DNA of 64,000 nucleotides from Flavobacterium cerinum (GTDB taxonomy: Bacteria > Bacteroidota > Bacteroidia > Flavobacteriales > Flavobacteriaceae): assembly GCF_024496085.1 (NCBI RefSeq), contig NZ_CP101751.1:2542001-2606000 (forward strand), read 5' to 3'. A program made the position numbers and the translations under genes. Of the stretch, positions 1 to 7,561 are shown piece after piece. Within the stretch, counting starts at the first letter, position 1; the number at the start of each line of letters is the position of its first letter. The notes beneath the pieces are model-generated. The model ran no database searches, was not told where the DNA came from, and saw only the letters and a list, made by a program, of their open reading frames with translations.

Positions 1-905
1 ATGGAAATATTATTAACGGTAGCGAGAGCAAGAGCAGCATTGGCACAAACCACGTTATTCTGGGCTTCGGTTCCTTTTCCGGAAATAATATCCAGAAAAA
101 GTTGTGCCGATTCGGTTACTGTAGTTCCGCCTTTTATGGCATTAGCATTAAGAAAGCTAACGTTAAAATCGTCCGGATTCAGTATTTGTTCACTTCGGTT
201 CGAAATCACTTTGGTACTTCCGGTTAATGATATTTCATCATAGCCGTCCAAACTATTTAGAATCGTAAAATTAATCGACGTGTTTTGGTATAAATAAGCA
301 TACATCCGAGCCAATTCAAGACTAAAAACACCAACCATCTGATTTTTAGGAAAGGAAGGATTTACCATTGGTCCCAACATGTTGAAAAAGGTTTTCACCG
401 CCAGTTCCTTACGAATTCCGCCTACGTTTTTCATGGCCGGATGAAATAAAGGAGCGTGAAGAATACAAATATTGGCATCTTCGATACACTGTTGCAGAAA
501 CGAATTATCATTGCTAAATCGGATTCCCAGATTTTCCATTACATTACTGGAACCGGAGATCGATGAAACCCCATAGTTTCCGTGTTTGGCCACTTTAACA
601 CCGGCACCGGCTACAACAAACGAAGCTAATGTCGAAATATTAAAAGTATCTTTACCATCGCCACCCGTTCCGCATAAATCGATAGTAGTGTAGTCTGACA
701 GATCAACAGGGATACAAAGATCCAGTAATGCATCGCGGAATCCGGCCAGTTCATCGATAGTAATACTTCGCATCATATACACGGTTAAAAAACTGGCAAT
801 CTGACTAGGGTTGTATTGTCCGTTAGAGATATTAACCAAAACGCTTTTGGCTTCTTCCCGGCTAAGGACTTCCTGATTTATTAATCGGTTTAATATTGTT
901 TTCAT
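1..905 (-). CDS. trpD: Anthranilate phosphoribosyltransferase (partial, 3' end outside window)
   Basis: Transfers the phosphoribosyl group of PRPP to anthranilate, the second dedicated step of tryptophan synthesis. The reverse strand reads open from an ATG at 905-903 to the window edge (about 301 codons). It begins MKTILNRLINQEVLSREEAK, carries the PRPP-binding motif GTGGDGKDTFNIST and the segment KHGNYGVSSISGSSNVMENLG. The family is about 330 residues, so only the C-terminal tail is missing. It lies 83 bases downstream of trpG, and the rest of the trp operon presumably continues to the left. The gap (906-988) holds a small imperfect stem at 934-953 and no terminator. Confidence 0.95.
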   Translation of the reverse strand, partial: MKTILNRLINQEVLSREEAKSVLVNISNGQYNPSQIASFLTVYMMRSITIDELAGFRDALLDLCIPVDLSDYTTIDLCGTGGDGKDTFNISTLASFVVAGAGVKVAKHGNYGVSSISGSSNVMENLGIRFSNDNSFLQQCIEDANICILHAPLFHPAMKNVGGIRKELAVKTFFNMLGPMVNPSFPKNQMVGVFSLELARMYAYLYQNTSINFTILNSLDGYDEISLTGSTKVISNRSEQILNPDDFNVSFLNANAIKGGTTVTESAQLFLDIISGKGTEAQNNVVCANAALALATVNNIS

Positions 906-988
906 GATTTTTAGGTATAAGACGGGCCCTTTCCTAAAGTGATACAACTTTAGAAACCCTTAATTTAAGAATTATATGTTGTTGGATT

Positions 989-1558
989 TTAGCTTTTTAT
1001 CCAGTTTTTCAGGATCGTTTTCCCTTCAGGAGTAAGTACACTTTCCGGATGGTATTGCACGCCTTTTACATCAAAAGTTTTATGGCGGAGTGACATAATT
1101 TGTCCGGAATCATCTACGGAAGTGATTTCCAGTTCAGTCGGAAAGTTCTCAGGATTAATCACCCAGGAATGATAACGTCCCACTTCTATATTTTTACTTA
1201 ATCCTTCAAAAAGCGATTCGTCATCAACCGTGATGGTAACCGGAGTTGCGACACCATGATATACTTTTTCAAGATTGATCAAACTTCCTCCGAATACTTC
1301 TCCGATAGCTTGTTGGCCCAGACATACACCTAAAATACTTTTAGTAGGCGCATATGTTCGGATTACTTCCTTTAGTAAACCCGCTTCATCAGGAATTCCG
1401 GGACCGGGCGATAATACTATTTTATCAAAATCCTTAAGTTCATCCATCAGGAATTCATCATTGCGAAAAACCGTTACGGAGCAGTCCAGATCTTCCAGGT
1501 AATGTACCAGATTATAAGTGAAACTGTCGTAATTATCTATGACTACTATCTTTTTCAT
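989..1558 (-). CDS. trpG: Anthranilate synthase component II (glutamine amidotransferase)
   Basis: Supplies ammonia from glutamine to TrpE for anthranilate formation. It is a class I glutamine amidotransferase of 189 residues, the normal size for an unfused TrpG. The nucleophile is Cys79 in GVCLGQQAIGE and the His/Glu pair is H170/E172 in QYHPES; the oxyanion motif SPGPGIPDEAG is at about 50-60. PabA-type enzymes look similar, but position between trpE and trpD makes TrpG the better call. It follows trpE by 27 bases. Confidence 0.94.
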   Translation of the reverse strand: MKKIVVIDNYDSFTYNLVHYLEDLDCSVTVFRNDEFLMDELKDFDKIVLSPGPGIPDEAGLLKEVIRTYAPTKSILGVCLGQQAIGEVFGGSLINLEKVYHGVATPVTITVDDESLFEGLSKNIEVGRYHSWVINPENFPTELEITSVDDSGQIMSLRHKTFDVKGVQYHPESVLTPEGKTILKNWIKS

Positions 1559-1585
1559 GTGTGTTCTTTTTAGCTTTATTTTGTT

Positions 1586-2986
1586 TTAAATAGTGGTTGC
1601 CAGGTCCAATGCTTTGGTTAGCGCTCCCAATTTATTATAGACTTCCTGCATTTCACTTTCTTCCGAAGAATCGGCCACAATTCCGGCACCGGCCTGATAG
1701 TGTAACTGGTGATTCTGACTTAAAAAAGTACGGATCATAATTGCGTGATTAAAGTTACCGTCAAAATCCATAAATCCAATAGCACCGCCGTAAAAATTTC
1801 GGGAGGTATTTTCAATGCTTTCAATCAGTTGCATGGCACGATGTTTCGGAGCGCCGCTTAAGGTTCCGGCCGGAAAAGTAGCGGCTACGGTTTGCATAGT
1901 CGTTGTAGCATCATTTAATTGCCCGGTAACTTTTGAAACCAGATGAATCACATGTGAAAAAAACTGAACTTCCCTGTATTTTTCAACCTGTACCTGATGT
2001 CCGTTTCGGCTTAAATCATTTCGTGCCAGGTCGACTAACATAACGTGTTCGCTATTTTCTTTCGGATCTTCCGATAATTGTTTGGCCAGTGCGCTGTCCG
2101 TTTCGTCATTTCCGGTTCGTTTAAAAGTACCGGCAATCGGATGAATTTCTGCTTTTCGGTTTTGGACAACCAGTTGCGCTTCCGGTGAAGATCCCATGAT
2201 TTTAAAGTTGCCGTAGTCGAAAAAGAACAGATAAGGCGAAGGGTTAATACTGCGCAATGCACGGTATACATTAAATTCATCTCCTTTAAATGCCTGTGTA
2301 AAACGACGCGATAAAACCAATTGAAAAACATCTCCGCGAAAACAATGTTGTTTCGCTTGTGCGACTTGCTTTTTAAACTCGGCATCGGTTAGATTAGAAG
2401 TTACATCTCCTTCTTTATCAAAAGCATAACTGGCAAAGTTTTTTGAAAGCAATAATTGTTCGATTTCCGGGATATTGTTACGATTGTCTACACTGTGGCA
2501 AAAAATGTACGCTTCGTTTTTAAAGTGATTAATAGCAATAATATTTTGATAAACAGCATAATAAATGTCCGGTATTTGTAAATCATTTTGCTTTTTAGCG
2601 ATTTCAACTTTTTCAAAATAACGCACAGCATCATAAGCAATATAACCGAACAAACCGTTATTGATAAATTTAAAACCGTGACTTTCCGATTCAAAACGGG
2701 AAGCAAATTCTTGTACCGTTTTAGCTACGTCGTGTCCGTCAGATAAGGTTTCATTTGTTTGTGTTCCGTCCGGAAAGGATTGTATCAGATTTTCATTTTC
2801 GATTTTAATACTGGCTATCGGATTACAACAGATATAGGAAAAACTATTGGTATTGGTATGATAATCACTGCTTTCTAATAGTAAACTATTTGGAAATTTA
2901 TCACGGATTTTCAGATAGATACTTACCGGGGTAATTGTATCTGCCAGGATTTGTTTGTATTGGGTATGTAAGTGAAATTTTTTCAT
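1586..2986 (-). CDS. trpE: Anthranilate synthase component I
   Basis: Converts chorismate and ammonia to anthranilate with TrpG. The 466 residues contain an N-terminal regulatory region with the LLESS motif (about residues 35-39) that in TrpE proteins binds feedback-inhibiting tryptophan, followed by the chorismate-binding domain with MLVDLARNDLSR, PAGTLSGAPKHRAM and a C-terminal QAGAGIVADS segment. It is the first structural gene after the leader and attenuator at 3006-3162, so it should be controlled by transcript termination as well as feedback inhibition. Confidence 0.95.
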   Translation of the reverse strand: MKKFHLHTQYKQILADTITPVSIYLKIRDKFPNSLLLESSDYHTNTNSFSYICCNPIASIKIENENLIQSFPDGTQTNETLSDGHDVAKTVQEFASRFESESHGFKFINNGLFGYIAYDAVRYFEKVEIAKKQNDLQIPDIYYAVYQNIIAINHFKNEAYIFCHSVDNRNNIPEIEQLLLSKNFASYAFDKEGDVTSNLTDAEFKKQVAQAKQHCFRGDVFQLVLSRRFTQAFKGDEFNVYRALRSINPSPYLFFFDYGNFKIMGSSPEAQLVVQNRKAEIHPIAGTFKRTGNDETDSALAKQLSEDPKENSEHVMLVDLARNDLSRNGHQVQVEKYREVQFFSHVIHLVSKVTGQLNDATTTMQTVAATFPAGTLSGAPKHRAMQLIESIENTSRNFYGGAIGFMDFDGNFNHAIMIRTFLSQNHQLHYQAGAGIVADSSEESEMQEVYNKLGALTKALDLATTI

Positions 2987-3003
2987 GATTATTGAATTTT
3001 AAG

Positions 3004-3039
3004 TAAACAAAAAAAGGCCTGTCGTGATGACAGGCCTTT
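3004..3039 (-). terminator. trp attenuator terminator
   Basis: On the reverse strand an 11-bp stem (arms 3029-3039 and 3013-3023, both built on AAAGGCCTGTC) encloses a 5-base loop (3024-3028) and runs into a U-rich tract ending near 3004. It sits between the leader peptide and trpE, so termination here would prevent trp expression. The segment 3021-3027, spanning the loop and the second arm, can pair perfectly over 7 bases with 3081-3087 at the stop codon of the leader peptide. That pairing would break the terminator. Confidence 0.9.
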
Positions 3040-3080
3040 ATCTATTTTTGATTTTTAAAAATACAGATAGGAGGTATCGC

Positions 3081-3137
3081 TCACGACGTTTGACGTAAGT
3101 AATTCCACCACCAAGTATTGTTAAAAAAAGTGCTCAT
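3081..3137 (-). CDS. trpL: trp leader peptide (18 aa, three consecutive Trp codons)
   Basis: A short frame starts at the ATG at 3137-3135 and stops at TGA 3083-3081. It encodes MSTFFNNTWWWNYLRQTS. Three adjacent TGG codons in an 18-residue peptide just ahead of trpE and a terminator are the signature of ribosome-mediated attenuation. A stalled ribosome at the Trp codons leaves the stop-codon region (3081-3087) free to pair with the terminator; a ribosome that reaches the stop codon covers it. No Shine-Dalgarno sequence is visible, as usual in this phylum, and the predicted 5' leader before the ATG is only about 10-15 bases. Confidence 0.92.
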   Translation of the reverse strand: MSTFFNNTWWWNYLRQTS

Positions 3138-3154
3138 TGTTCTGAATTATGTTA

Positions 3155-3187
3155 CAAAGGTATAGAAATCATTTTTAATTAAACAAA
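3155..3187 (-). promoter_or_regulatory. trp operon promoter
   Basis: Reverse-strand TACCTTTG (3162-3155) matches the Bacteroidota -7 consensus TAnnTTTG exactly. A TTTG (3187-3184) lies 21 bases further upstream, close to the usual -33 spacing. The inferred start of transcription would be near 3150, just ahead of the leader peptide. Confidence 0.75.
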
Positions 3188-3416
3188 TTATTTTTTGAAA
3201 AAATGGAAATAAAATTTTTAATACGATTTTTTTAGTTCCGATTTTATTTGGTTTTAAGTGTTGTTTATTAGTGTTTTACGTTGTTTTAGGATAACGTTTT
3301 ATCTATCGGAATGGCCGATCTGTCCATTTTTTTGAAAGTATCGTTTTTCAATCTTGCGCATCAAAGAAACAGGCTTCCGGTTTAGATAAAATACCGGAAT
3401 TTGAAATTGTATTAGG

Positions 3417-4277
3417 ATGAAGCAAATGGTATCAGAAAACGGACATTATTTAATCGGATTGGAACAGAATAAAACCGGATTGTTGTCGGATCCGATTCAA
3501 TTTCCGGAATACGCGGTACTCTTAATTCACAAGGGAAAAGGAACGTATCATGCCGATTTTTCGTCCTTCGGATTTTCCGGACCGATGCTATTGTTTGCAA
3601 CACCTATGCAAACAATATACTTACAATCTGAAACACCGGTTACTTATACGCTTTTGCGATTCCACACCGATTTTTATTGCATTGAAACACATCGGGAAGA
3701 AGTAGCCTGTAACGGACTGCTTTTTAATACTATTTATATTGAACCTTCGGTCACGATTTCTGAAACCGAACATACGGCTTTGTATCAACTAATAGAGCAG
3801 ATGAAAGAGGAACTCGAGCGAAAGGACAGATCAGAAATGGTAATTAGAGCCTATTTACAACTATTGTTAGCCAAATGTAGTAGTATGAAACTTAGATCAT
3901 TGAATGATAAGGAATTAAATCTGCCGAAAGATGCTATAATGGAAAAATTCCGTCTGCTATTGGACGAGCATTATCTCACATTGCATAAACCAAATGATTA
4001 TGCCGATTTACTGGCTGTTTCACCCAATACGCTAAGTAAAAAAGCAGTTCGTTATTTTGGAAAAACACCTTCTCAGTTAATACAGGAAAGACTTATACTG
4101 GAAGCTAAAAAAATGCTTCATCTTACTTCTTATAGTATTAAGGAAATTGCATACCGGCTGCAATTTAATGATGAATATTATTTTAGTCGCTTTTTTAAAA
4201 AACATACGCAAGTATCGCCACTGGTATTTAGAAATGAGTCGGGAAGAACCACAACGGTAAATTTGTCCATCCAATAG
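3417..4277 (+). CDS. AraC-family transcriptional regulator
   Basis: A 286-residue protein with a cupin-like N-terminal sensing region (about 1-170) and a C-terminal AraC/XylS double helix-turn-helix (about 185-280). Recognisable parts are LAVSPNTLSKKAVRYFGKTP and the signature region SIKEIAYRLQFNDEYYFSRF. It is divergent from the trp leader and codirectional with the hydrolase and AhpD-like genes that follow, so it probably controls them. The ligand cannot be read from the sequence. A second, unrelated AraC regulator lies at 36785-37597. Confidence 0.9.
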   Translation: MKQMVSENGHYLIGLEQNKTGLLSDPIQFPEYAVLLIHKGKGTYHADFSSFGFSGPMLLFATPMQTIYLQSETPVTYTLLRFHTDFYCIETHREEVACNGLLFNTIYIEPSVTISETEHTALYQLIEQMKEELERKDRSEMVIRAYLQLLLAKCSSMKLRSLNDKELNLPKDAIMEKFRLLLDEHYLTLHKPNDYADLLAVSPNTLSKKAVRYFGKTPSQLIQERLILEAKKMLHLTSYSIKEIAYRLQFNDEYYFSRFFKKHTQVSPLVFRNESGRTTTVNLSIQ

Positions 4278-4313
4278 CCTTTTTTATGCATTTTATAGCC
4301 CTGAAGGCCAACC

Positions 4314-4321
4314 TAACTTTG
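4314..4321 (+). promoter_or_regulatory. -7 promoter element for the isochorismatase-fold gene
   Basis: TAACTTTG matches TAnnTTTG and lies 27 bases ahead of the ATG at 4349. No clear TTTG is found at the -33 position, as expected for an activator-dependent promoter. Confidence 0.5.
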
Positions 4322-4348
4322 TACCATAGAAATTAATAAACAAATGTT

Positions 4349-5095
4349 ATGAAGAAAGTAGTAATAACGGGACTACTATTAGTTAGTTCCTTCTTTGCTC
4401 AGGCACAATTACCGGATCCGGGATTTTCAATTGATGAAAGAACGGCTATTGTTATTACCGATCCGCAGAATGATTTTTTTAGTGAAACGGGTAAAGGATG
4501 GGGAATCTTTAAAGAAAGTATTCAAAAAAATCAGACAAAAGAGCATATCGAACAGATTTTTAAAGCTGCGAATGAGAAAAATATGTTGGTATTTGTATCG
4601 CCGCATTACTATTATAAACACGATCATCAATGGCACTTTGAAGGTCCGGTTGAAAAAATGATGCACGTTAACGGAATGTTTGAAAGAACCAATCCGATTC
4701 GGGAAGAACATTTTGAAGGATCCGGTGCCGATTGGTACACGCCTTTTAAGAAGTATATCAGCGGTGATAATTTTATCGTCACAAGTCCACATAAAATTTT
4801 CGGACCGGAGACAAATGATCTGGTTTTACAGTTGCGAAAAAGAAAGATTGATAAAGTAGTATTAATCGGAATGGCCGCAAATTTATGTAGCGAATCCCAT
4901 TTAAGAGAACTATTGGAGCAAGGATTTGAAACAGCTGTAATATTTGATGCAACAGCGGGAGCGATCATTAAAGAAGCCAATATTGATGCACCGGAGGCGG
5001 CACTGACTAACTTTAGAATGTTAGCCGGTAAAGTATATCAAACCCGTGATTTTCTAAAAGAATTATCAAAATTACCGGTAATTAAAAAGAACTAA
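4349..5095 (+). CDS. Exported isochorismatase-family cysteine hydrolase
   Basis: The first 19 residues look like a signal peptide (basic start, hydrophobic core, AQA before Q20), so the enzyme is probably periplasmic. The rest is an isochorismatase/nicotinamidase fold with the expected triad: Asp38 in TDPQNDF, Lys149 in SPHKIFG and Cys180 in AANLCSESH. The family hydrolyses isochorismate, nicotinamide, N-carbamoyl compounds and similar small molecules. The residues visible here do not identify the substrate. The AhpD-like gene follows after 24 bases and an AraC regulator precedes it. Confidence 0.85.
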   Translation: MKKVVITGLLLVSSFFAQAQLPDPGFSIDERTAIVITDPQNDFFSETGKGWGIFKESIQKNQTKEHIEQIFKAANEKNMLVFVSPHYYYKHDHQWHFEGPVEKMMHVNGMFERTNPIREEHFEGSGADWYTPFKKYISGDNFIVTSPHKIFGPETNDLVLQLRKRKIDKVVLIGMAANLCSESHLRELLEQGFETAVIFDATAGAIIKEANIDAPEAALTNFRMLAGKVYQTRDFLKELSKLPVIKKN

Positions 5096-5119
5096 TTCAA
5101 ACATTTAAAATACAATATC

Positions 5120-5659
5120 ATGAGCAATATAAAAGTTCCAACAAGAGATCAGGTGAGTCAGGACTCACAAGTTATATTTGATCAATTACAAAAAGGTTTA
5201 GGTAAAGTACCCAATCTATATGCAACAATCGGTTATTCTTCCAATGCCTTAAAAGCCTTATTAGGTTTAGAAGAACAATTAAATAAAGGCGTTTTTACTG
5301 TAACGGAAAAAGAAGCCATTAATCTGGTTGTTTCAGAAGTTAATAACTGTGATTACTGTTTAGCCGCTCATACCCTGATTGCCGGTATGAAAGGAATTTC
5401 CAAAGAAGAAACGCTAAATTTTAGAAGAGGAAGTGTAAACGATCCCAAACTGAATGCCGTCCTTCAGTTAGCAAAATCTGTAGCGGAAAACAAAGGAAAA
5501 GCAGATCCGGATAAAGTAGAGGATTTCCTGGCTGCCGGTTATGATAATGCTGCAGTTATGGAGCTGATCGGATTTGTAATCTTACGATCATTCACTAACT
5601 ATGTATATGCATTAACCGAAGTTCCGGTTGATTTCCCCGCTGTAGAAAAATTGGCGTAA
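5120..5659 (+). CDS. Carboxymuconolactone decarboxylase / AhpD-like protein
   Basis: A 179-residue all-helical protein with the AhpD-type active site: Glu73, Cys77, Cys80 and His84 in EVNNCDYCLAAH. Proteins of this type reduce peroxides or relay thiol-disulfide exchange. The redox motif favours that role over a lactone decarboxylase. It lies 24 bases after the exported hydrolase, but no signal peptide is seen here, so the two products probably act in different compartments. A strong hairpin terminator follows at 5674-5707. Confidence 0.85.
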   Translation: MSNIKVPTRDQVSQDSQVIFDQLQKGLGKVPNLYATIGYSSNALKALLGLEEQLNKGVFTVTEKEAINLVVSEVNNCDYCLAAHTLIAGMKGISKEETLNFRRGSVNDPKLNAVLQLAKSVAENKGKADPDKVEDFLAAGYDNAAVMELIGFVILRSFTNYVYALTEVPVDFPAVEKLA

Positions 5660-5673
5660 GTAGCAAACGGCAG

Positions 5674-5707
5674 GAATACCGATTCTTAATGAATCGGTAT
5701 TCTTTTT
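5674..5707. terminator. Bidirectional terminator between ahpD-like and CLC-F genes
   Basis: Perfect 12-bp stem (5674-5685 with 5691-5702) with loop TTAAT and a T run at 5703-5707. It sits between convergent genes, ending the AhpD-like transcript and possibly the leftward CLC-F one. Confidence 0.85.
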
Positions 5708-5719
5708 AAAGAATGGATA

Positions 5720-7027
5720 TTAAGATCGTAAATTTTCTTTTTTTTCGGTTTCCGATAATGATTTACCTTTTAAACGAAGATAAAAATGATGTTTCGGACT
5801 ACCGATGATTTGCGATGTATAAATACCGGTATGCCCGGAAAATAAATAAGCGGTTACACAGGCAATCCCGATATAAATTCCGCTTTCCGCACCAAATAAT
5901 TCGATTCCCATAAGTGTACAGGCGATAGGAGTATTGGTTGCTCCTGAAAAAACAGCGACAAATCCCATTCCGGCTAACAAAGCCATCGGAAGCGGAACAA
6001 ACCAAAACAAAGCATTCCCTAAGGTAGCGCCGATAAAAAATAACGGAGTTACTTCGCCTCCTTTAAAACCGGCGCCAAGCGTAAAGGTGGTAAATAATAG
6101 TTTTATAATAAACGAATAGGATACAAGATTATCTTGAAAAGCAGCTTGAATGGTAGGAATTCCGAGACCGATATATTCTGTTGTTCCGATGCTATAAACG
6201 GCTAGTGCAATAACAATTCCACCCACAAAAGGGCGCAATGGAGGAAAAGCTATTTTAGCTTTAAAAAAAGCACTCCAAAAGTGAGTTGTTTTTGAAAAAA
6301 GCAGAGCTGTTAAACCAAAAAGGATACCGGTAAAAACGGTCCACAAGAGGGTAGTCGGACTCAGTTCCGGAACGAAAGGAATGCTATATTGAGTATGGGA
6401 AATATGCCAGGCTAAACAGGTATAATGGGCAATGGCGGCGACTAAAAAACCGGGTAAAATAGCTTCATAACGGATGCGTCCCAGAATCATAACTTCTAAG
6501 GCAAATACAGCTCCGGCTAACGGTGTTCCGAATACGGAAGCAAATCCGGCGCTGATTCCCATTATAAGCATAATTTTTCGGTCTTCTTTGTTAAGGTTAA
6601 ACCAATGGGAAAAACGATCGGCAATGGCACCGCCCATTTGTACAGCTGTTCCTTCACGTCCGGCGGATCCGCCAAAAAGATGGGTTAGCAATGTGCCGGA
6701 TAAAACCAAAGGTAACATACGGAAAGGGATGATTTTTTTAGGCGAATGAAAGGTCTCGAGTAATAAATTATTGCCTTTAACGACGCTTTCGCCAAGATAA
6801 TGATAACTCAAACCGATTATTAATCCGGCTAATGGTAACAACGCGATAATCCAGGGATGTGCTGTTCTGTAATCCGTTACCCAATCGAGCGAAGTCAGAA
6901 AAAAGGCAGATAAGGAACCGATTAATATACCGATTATAGTTGCCAGTATAAGCCAACGCAATAAAAAAGCGAATAAAGGAAGTTGGGAAAAATTGGCAAT
7001 TTGCTGTTTAAAAGAATATTTGTCCAT
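5720..7027 (-). CDS. CLC-F type fluoride/proton antiporter
   Basis: A 435-residue CLC-family membrane protein with about ten hydrophobic segments. The anion-pathway motif reads GSAGREGTAVQMG (GREGT rather than the GREGP of chloride CLCs), and a further pore motif is GGEVTPLFFIGATLGN. GREGT is the variant described for CLC-F fluoride exporters. The CBS domains found on many CLC channels are absent. A fluoride riboswitch at the start of its transcript strongly supports fluoride export. Compare the CBS-bearing CLC at 27669-29489. Confidence 0.88.
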   Translation of the reverse strand: MDKYSFKQQIANFSQLPLFAFLLRWLILATIIGILIGSLSAFFLTSLDWVTDYRTAHPWIIALLPLAGLIIGLSYHYLGESVVKGNNLLLETFHSPKKIIPFRMLPLVLSGTLLTHLFGGSAGREGTAVQMGGAIADRFSHWFNLNKEDRKIMLIMGISAGFASVFGTPLAGAVFALEVMILGRIRYEAILPGFLVAAIAHYTCLAWHISHTQYSIPFVPELSPTTLLWTVFTGILFGLTALLFSKTTHFWSAFFKAKIAFPPLRPFVGGIVIALAVYSIGTTEYIGLGIPTIQAAFQDNLVSYSFIIKLLFTTFTLGAGFKGGEVTPLFFIGATLGNALFWFVPLPMALLAGMGFVAVFSGATNTPIACTLMGIELFGAESGIYIGIACVTAYLFSGHTGIYTSQIIGSPKHHFYLRLKGKSLSETEKKENLRS

Positions 7028-7046
7028 AATTGTCTTGATTACATGA

Positions 7047-7076
7047 GTCTATAGCGGTATAAACCGTTTTACAGAC
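7047..7076 (-). promoter_or_regulatory. Candidate expression-platform hairpin of the fluoride riboswitch
   Basis: On the reverse strand, arms at 7070-7076 and 7047-7053 form a 7-bp stem (one G-U), topped by a 4-bp CGGT/ACCG stem with loop TTAT. The hairpin uses bases of the 3' end of the aptamer and would compete with its pseudoknot. No U tract follows, so control may be at translation or through another fold; the mechanism is inferred. Confidence 0.5.
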
Positions 7077-7118
7077 GTCATCAGCTTTTTAAGGCGGTTC
7101 AAGGCAGACATCATTGCC
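7071..7118 (-). ncRNA. Fluoride riboswitch aptamer (crcB motif)
   Basis: The reverse-strand RNA starts GGCAATGATGTCTGCC, continues with ACCGCC and AAAAAGCTGATGACGTCT, and matches the layout of crcB RNAs. Stem GGCA/TGCC closes the first hairpin. Its loop GATGTC can pair with GACGTC in the 3' part (six pairs, one G-U), reproducing the fluoride-aptamer pseudoknot. The conserved GCTGATG segment is present. It begins a few bases after a predicted start of transcription and precedes a CLC-F gene, the usual partner. Presumably fluoride turns expression on. Confidence 0.92.
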
Positions 7119-7127
7119 ATAACAGGA

Positions 7128-7135
7128 CAAATGTA
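7128..7135 (-). promoter_or_regulatory. -7 element for the riboswitch-CLC-F transcript
   Basis: Reverse-strand TACATTTG matches TAnnTTTG. It places the inferred transcript start at about 7120-7124, immediately before the riboswitch. No clear -33 element was found. Confidence 0.6.
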
Positions 7136-7316
7136 GGAATAAATTTTTATTTCTGATTGAAGAGCAATCCGTTTTTTTAAAATAATGATATTGAATTTTA
7201 CTGTTAAAAAATGATAAAAATAGCGAAAAGGGTAAGCTTTATTGCATTTTTAGCAGTGATTTGAATTATTAGTTTGTTCCGGATGAGAAAAATTAATTTC
7301 AAAAAAAGTTTTTTTA

Positions 7317-7349
7317 TTTGGTAAATATTTAAAAATTGTTATAAGTTTG
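7317..7349 (+). promoter_or_regulatory. Promoter of the sulfate assimilation/cysteine operon
   Basis: TTTG at 7317-7320 and TAAGTTTG at 7342-7349 match the -33 and -7 elements of Bacteroidota promoters, 21 bases apart. The first leader peptide starts at 7364, so the 5' leader is only about 10 bases. No second TAnnTTTG was found between the first terminator and the second leader peptide. One promoter therefore appears to drive both attenuator modules and the operon. Confidence 0.75.
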
Positions 7350-7363
7350 CAACATCTAAACGA

Positions 7364-7447
7364 ATGATTCAAATGACAAATTATGTTTTATCTATTGCGA
7401 TGTGTATGTGCTGCTCAGATTATGAGAGGAGCCTTGCTATTCGTTAA
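7364..7447 (+). CDS. Cysteine leader peptide 1 (27 aa, MCMCC motif)
   Basis: The frame ATG 7364 to TAA 7445-7447 encodes 27 residues with MCMCCSD at positions 13-19, giving Cys codons at 7403, 7409 and 7412. A second in-frame ATG is at 7373. It lies about 10 bases after a promoter and 30 bases before a terminator, upstream of cysteine synthesis genes, so it fits a ribosome-stalling leader peptide. The bases GAGGAG at 7426-7431, 11 bases past the last Cys codon, can pair with CTCCTC in the terminator arm (7479-7484), with four more pairs possible beyond an internal loop. Confidence 0.85.
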   Translation: MIQMTNYVLSIAMCMCCSDYERSLAIR

Positions 7448-7473
7448 TGTCGGTAAACATTTTCAATATCAGT

Positions 7474-7507
7474 AAAAACTCCTCAGGCAATTGAGGAGTT
7501 TTTTTTT
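7474..7507 (+). terminator. Attenuator terminator 1 of the cys operon
   Basis: A 12-bp stem (7474-7485 with 7492-7503, core ACTCCTCA/TGAGGAGT), loop GGCAAT, and a T tract through 7507. It follows leader peptide 1 and precedes leader peptide 2. The only upstream rightward transcript is the leader itself, so its likely job is premature termination of the cys operon. Confidence 0.88.
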
Positions 7508-7561
7508 GATCCGTTCCAACCAAAAAACAAAAAGTAAACAAAATAATACAAGTAAAATAAA

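Noticed and set aside
5720..7027. Ordinary chloride channel
   Set aside because: GREGT in the pore motif, no CBS domains and an upstream fluoride riboswitch point to fluoride export.
7426..7431. GAGGAG as a Shine-Dalgarno site
   Set aside because: No start codon follows at a suitable distance, and genes in this window rarely use such sites; it fits better as an antiterminator strand.
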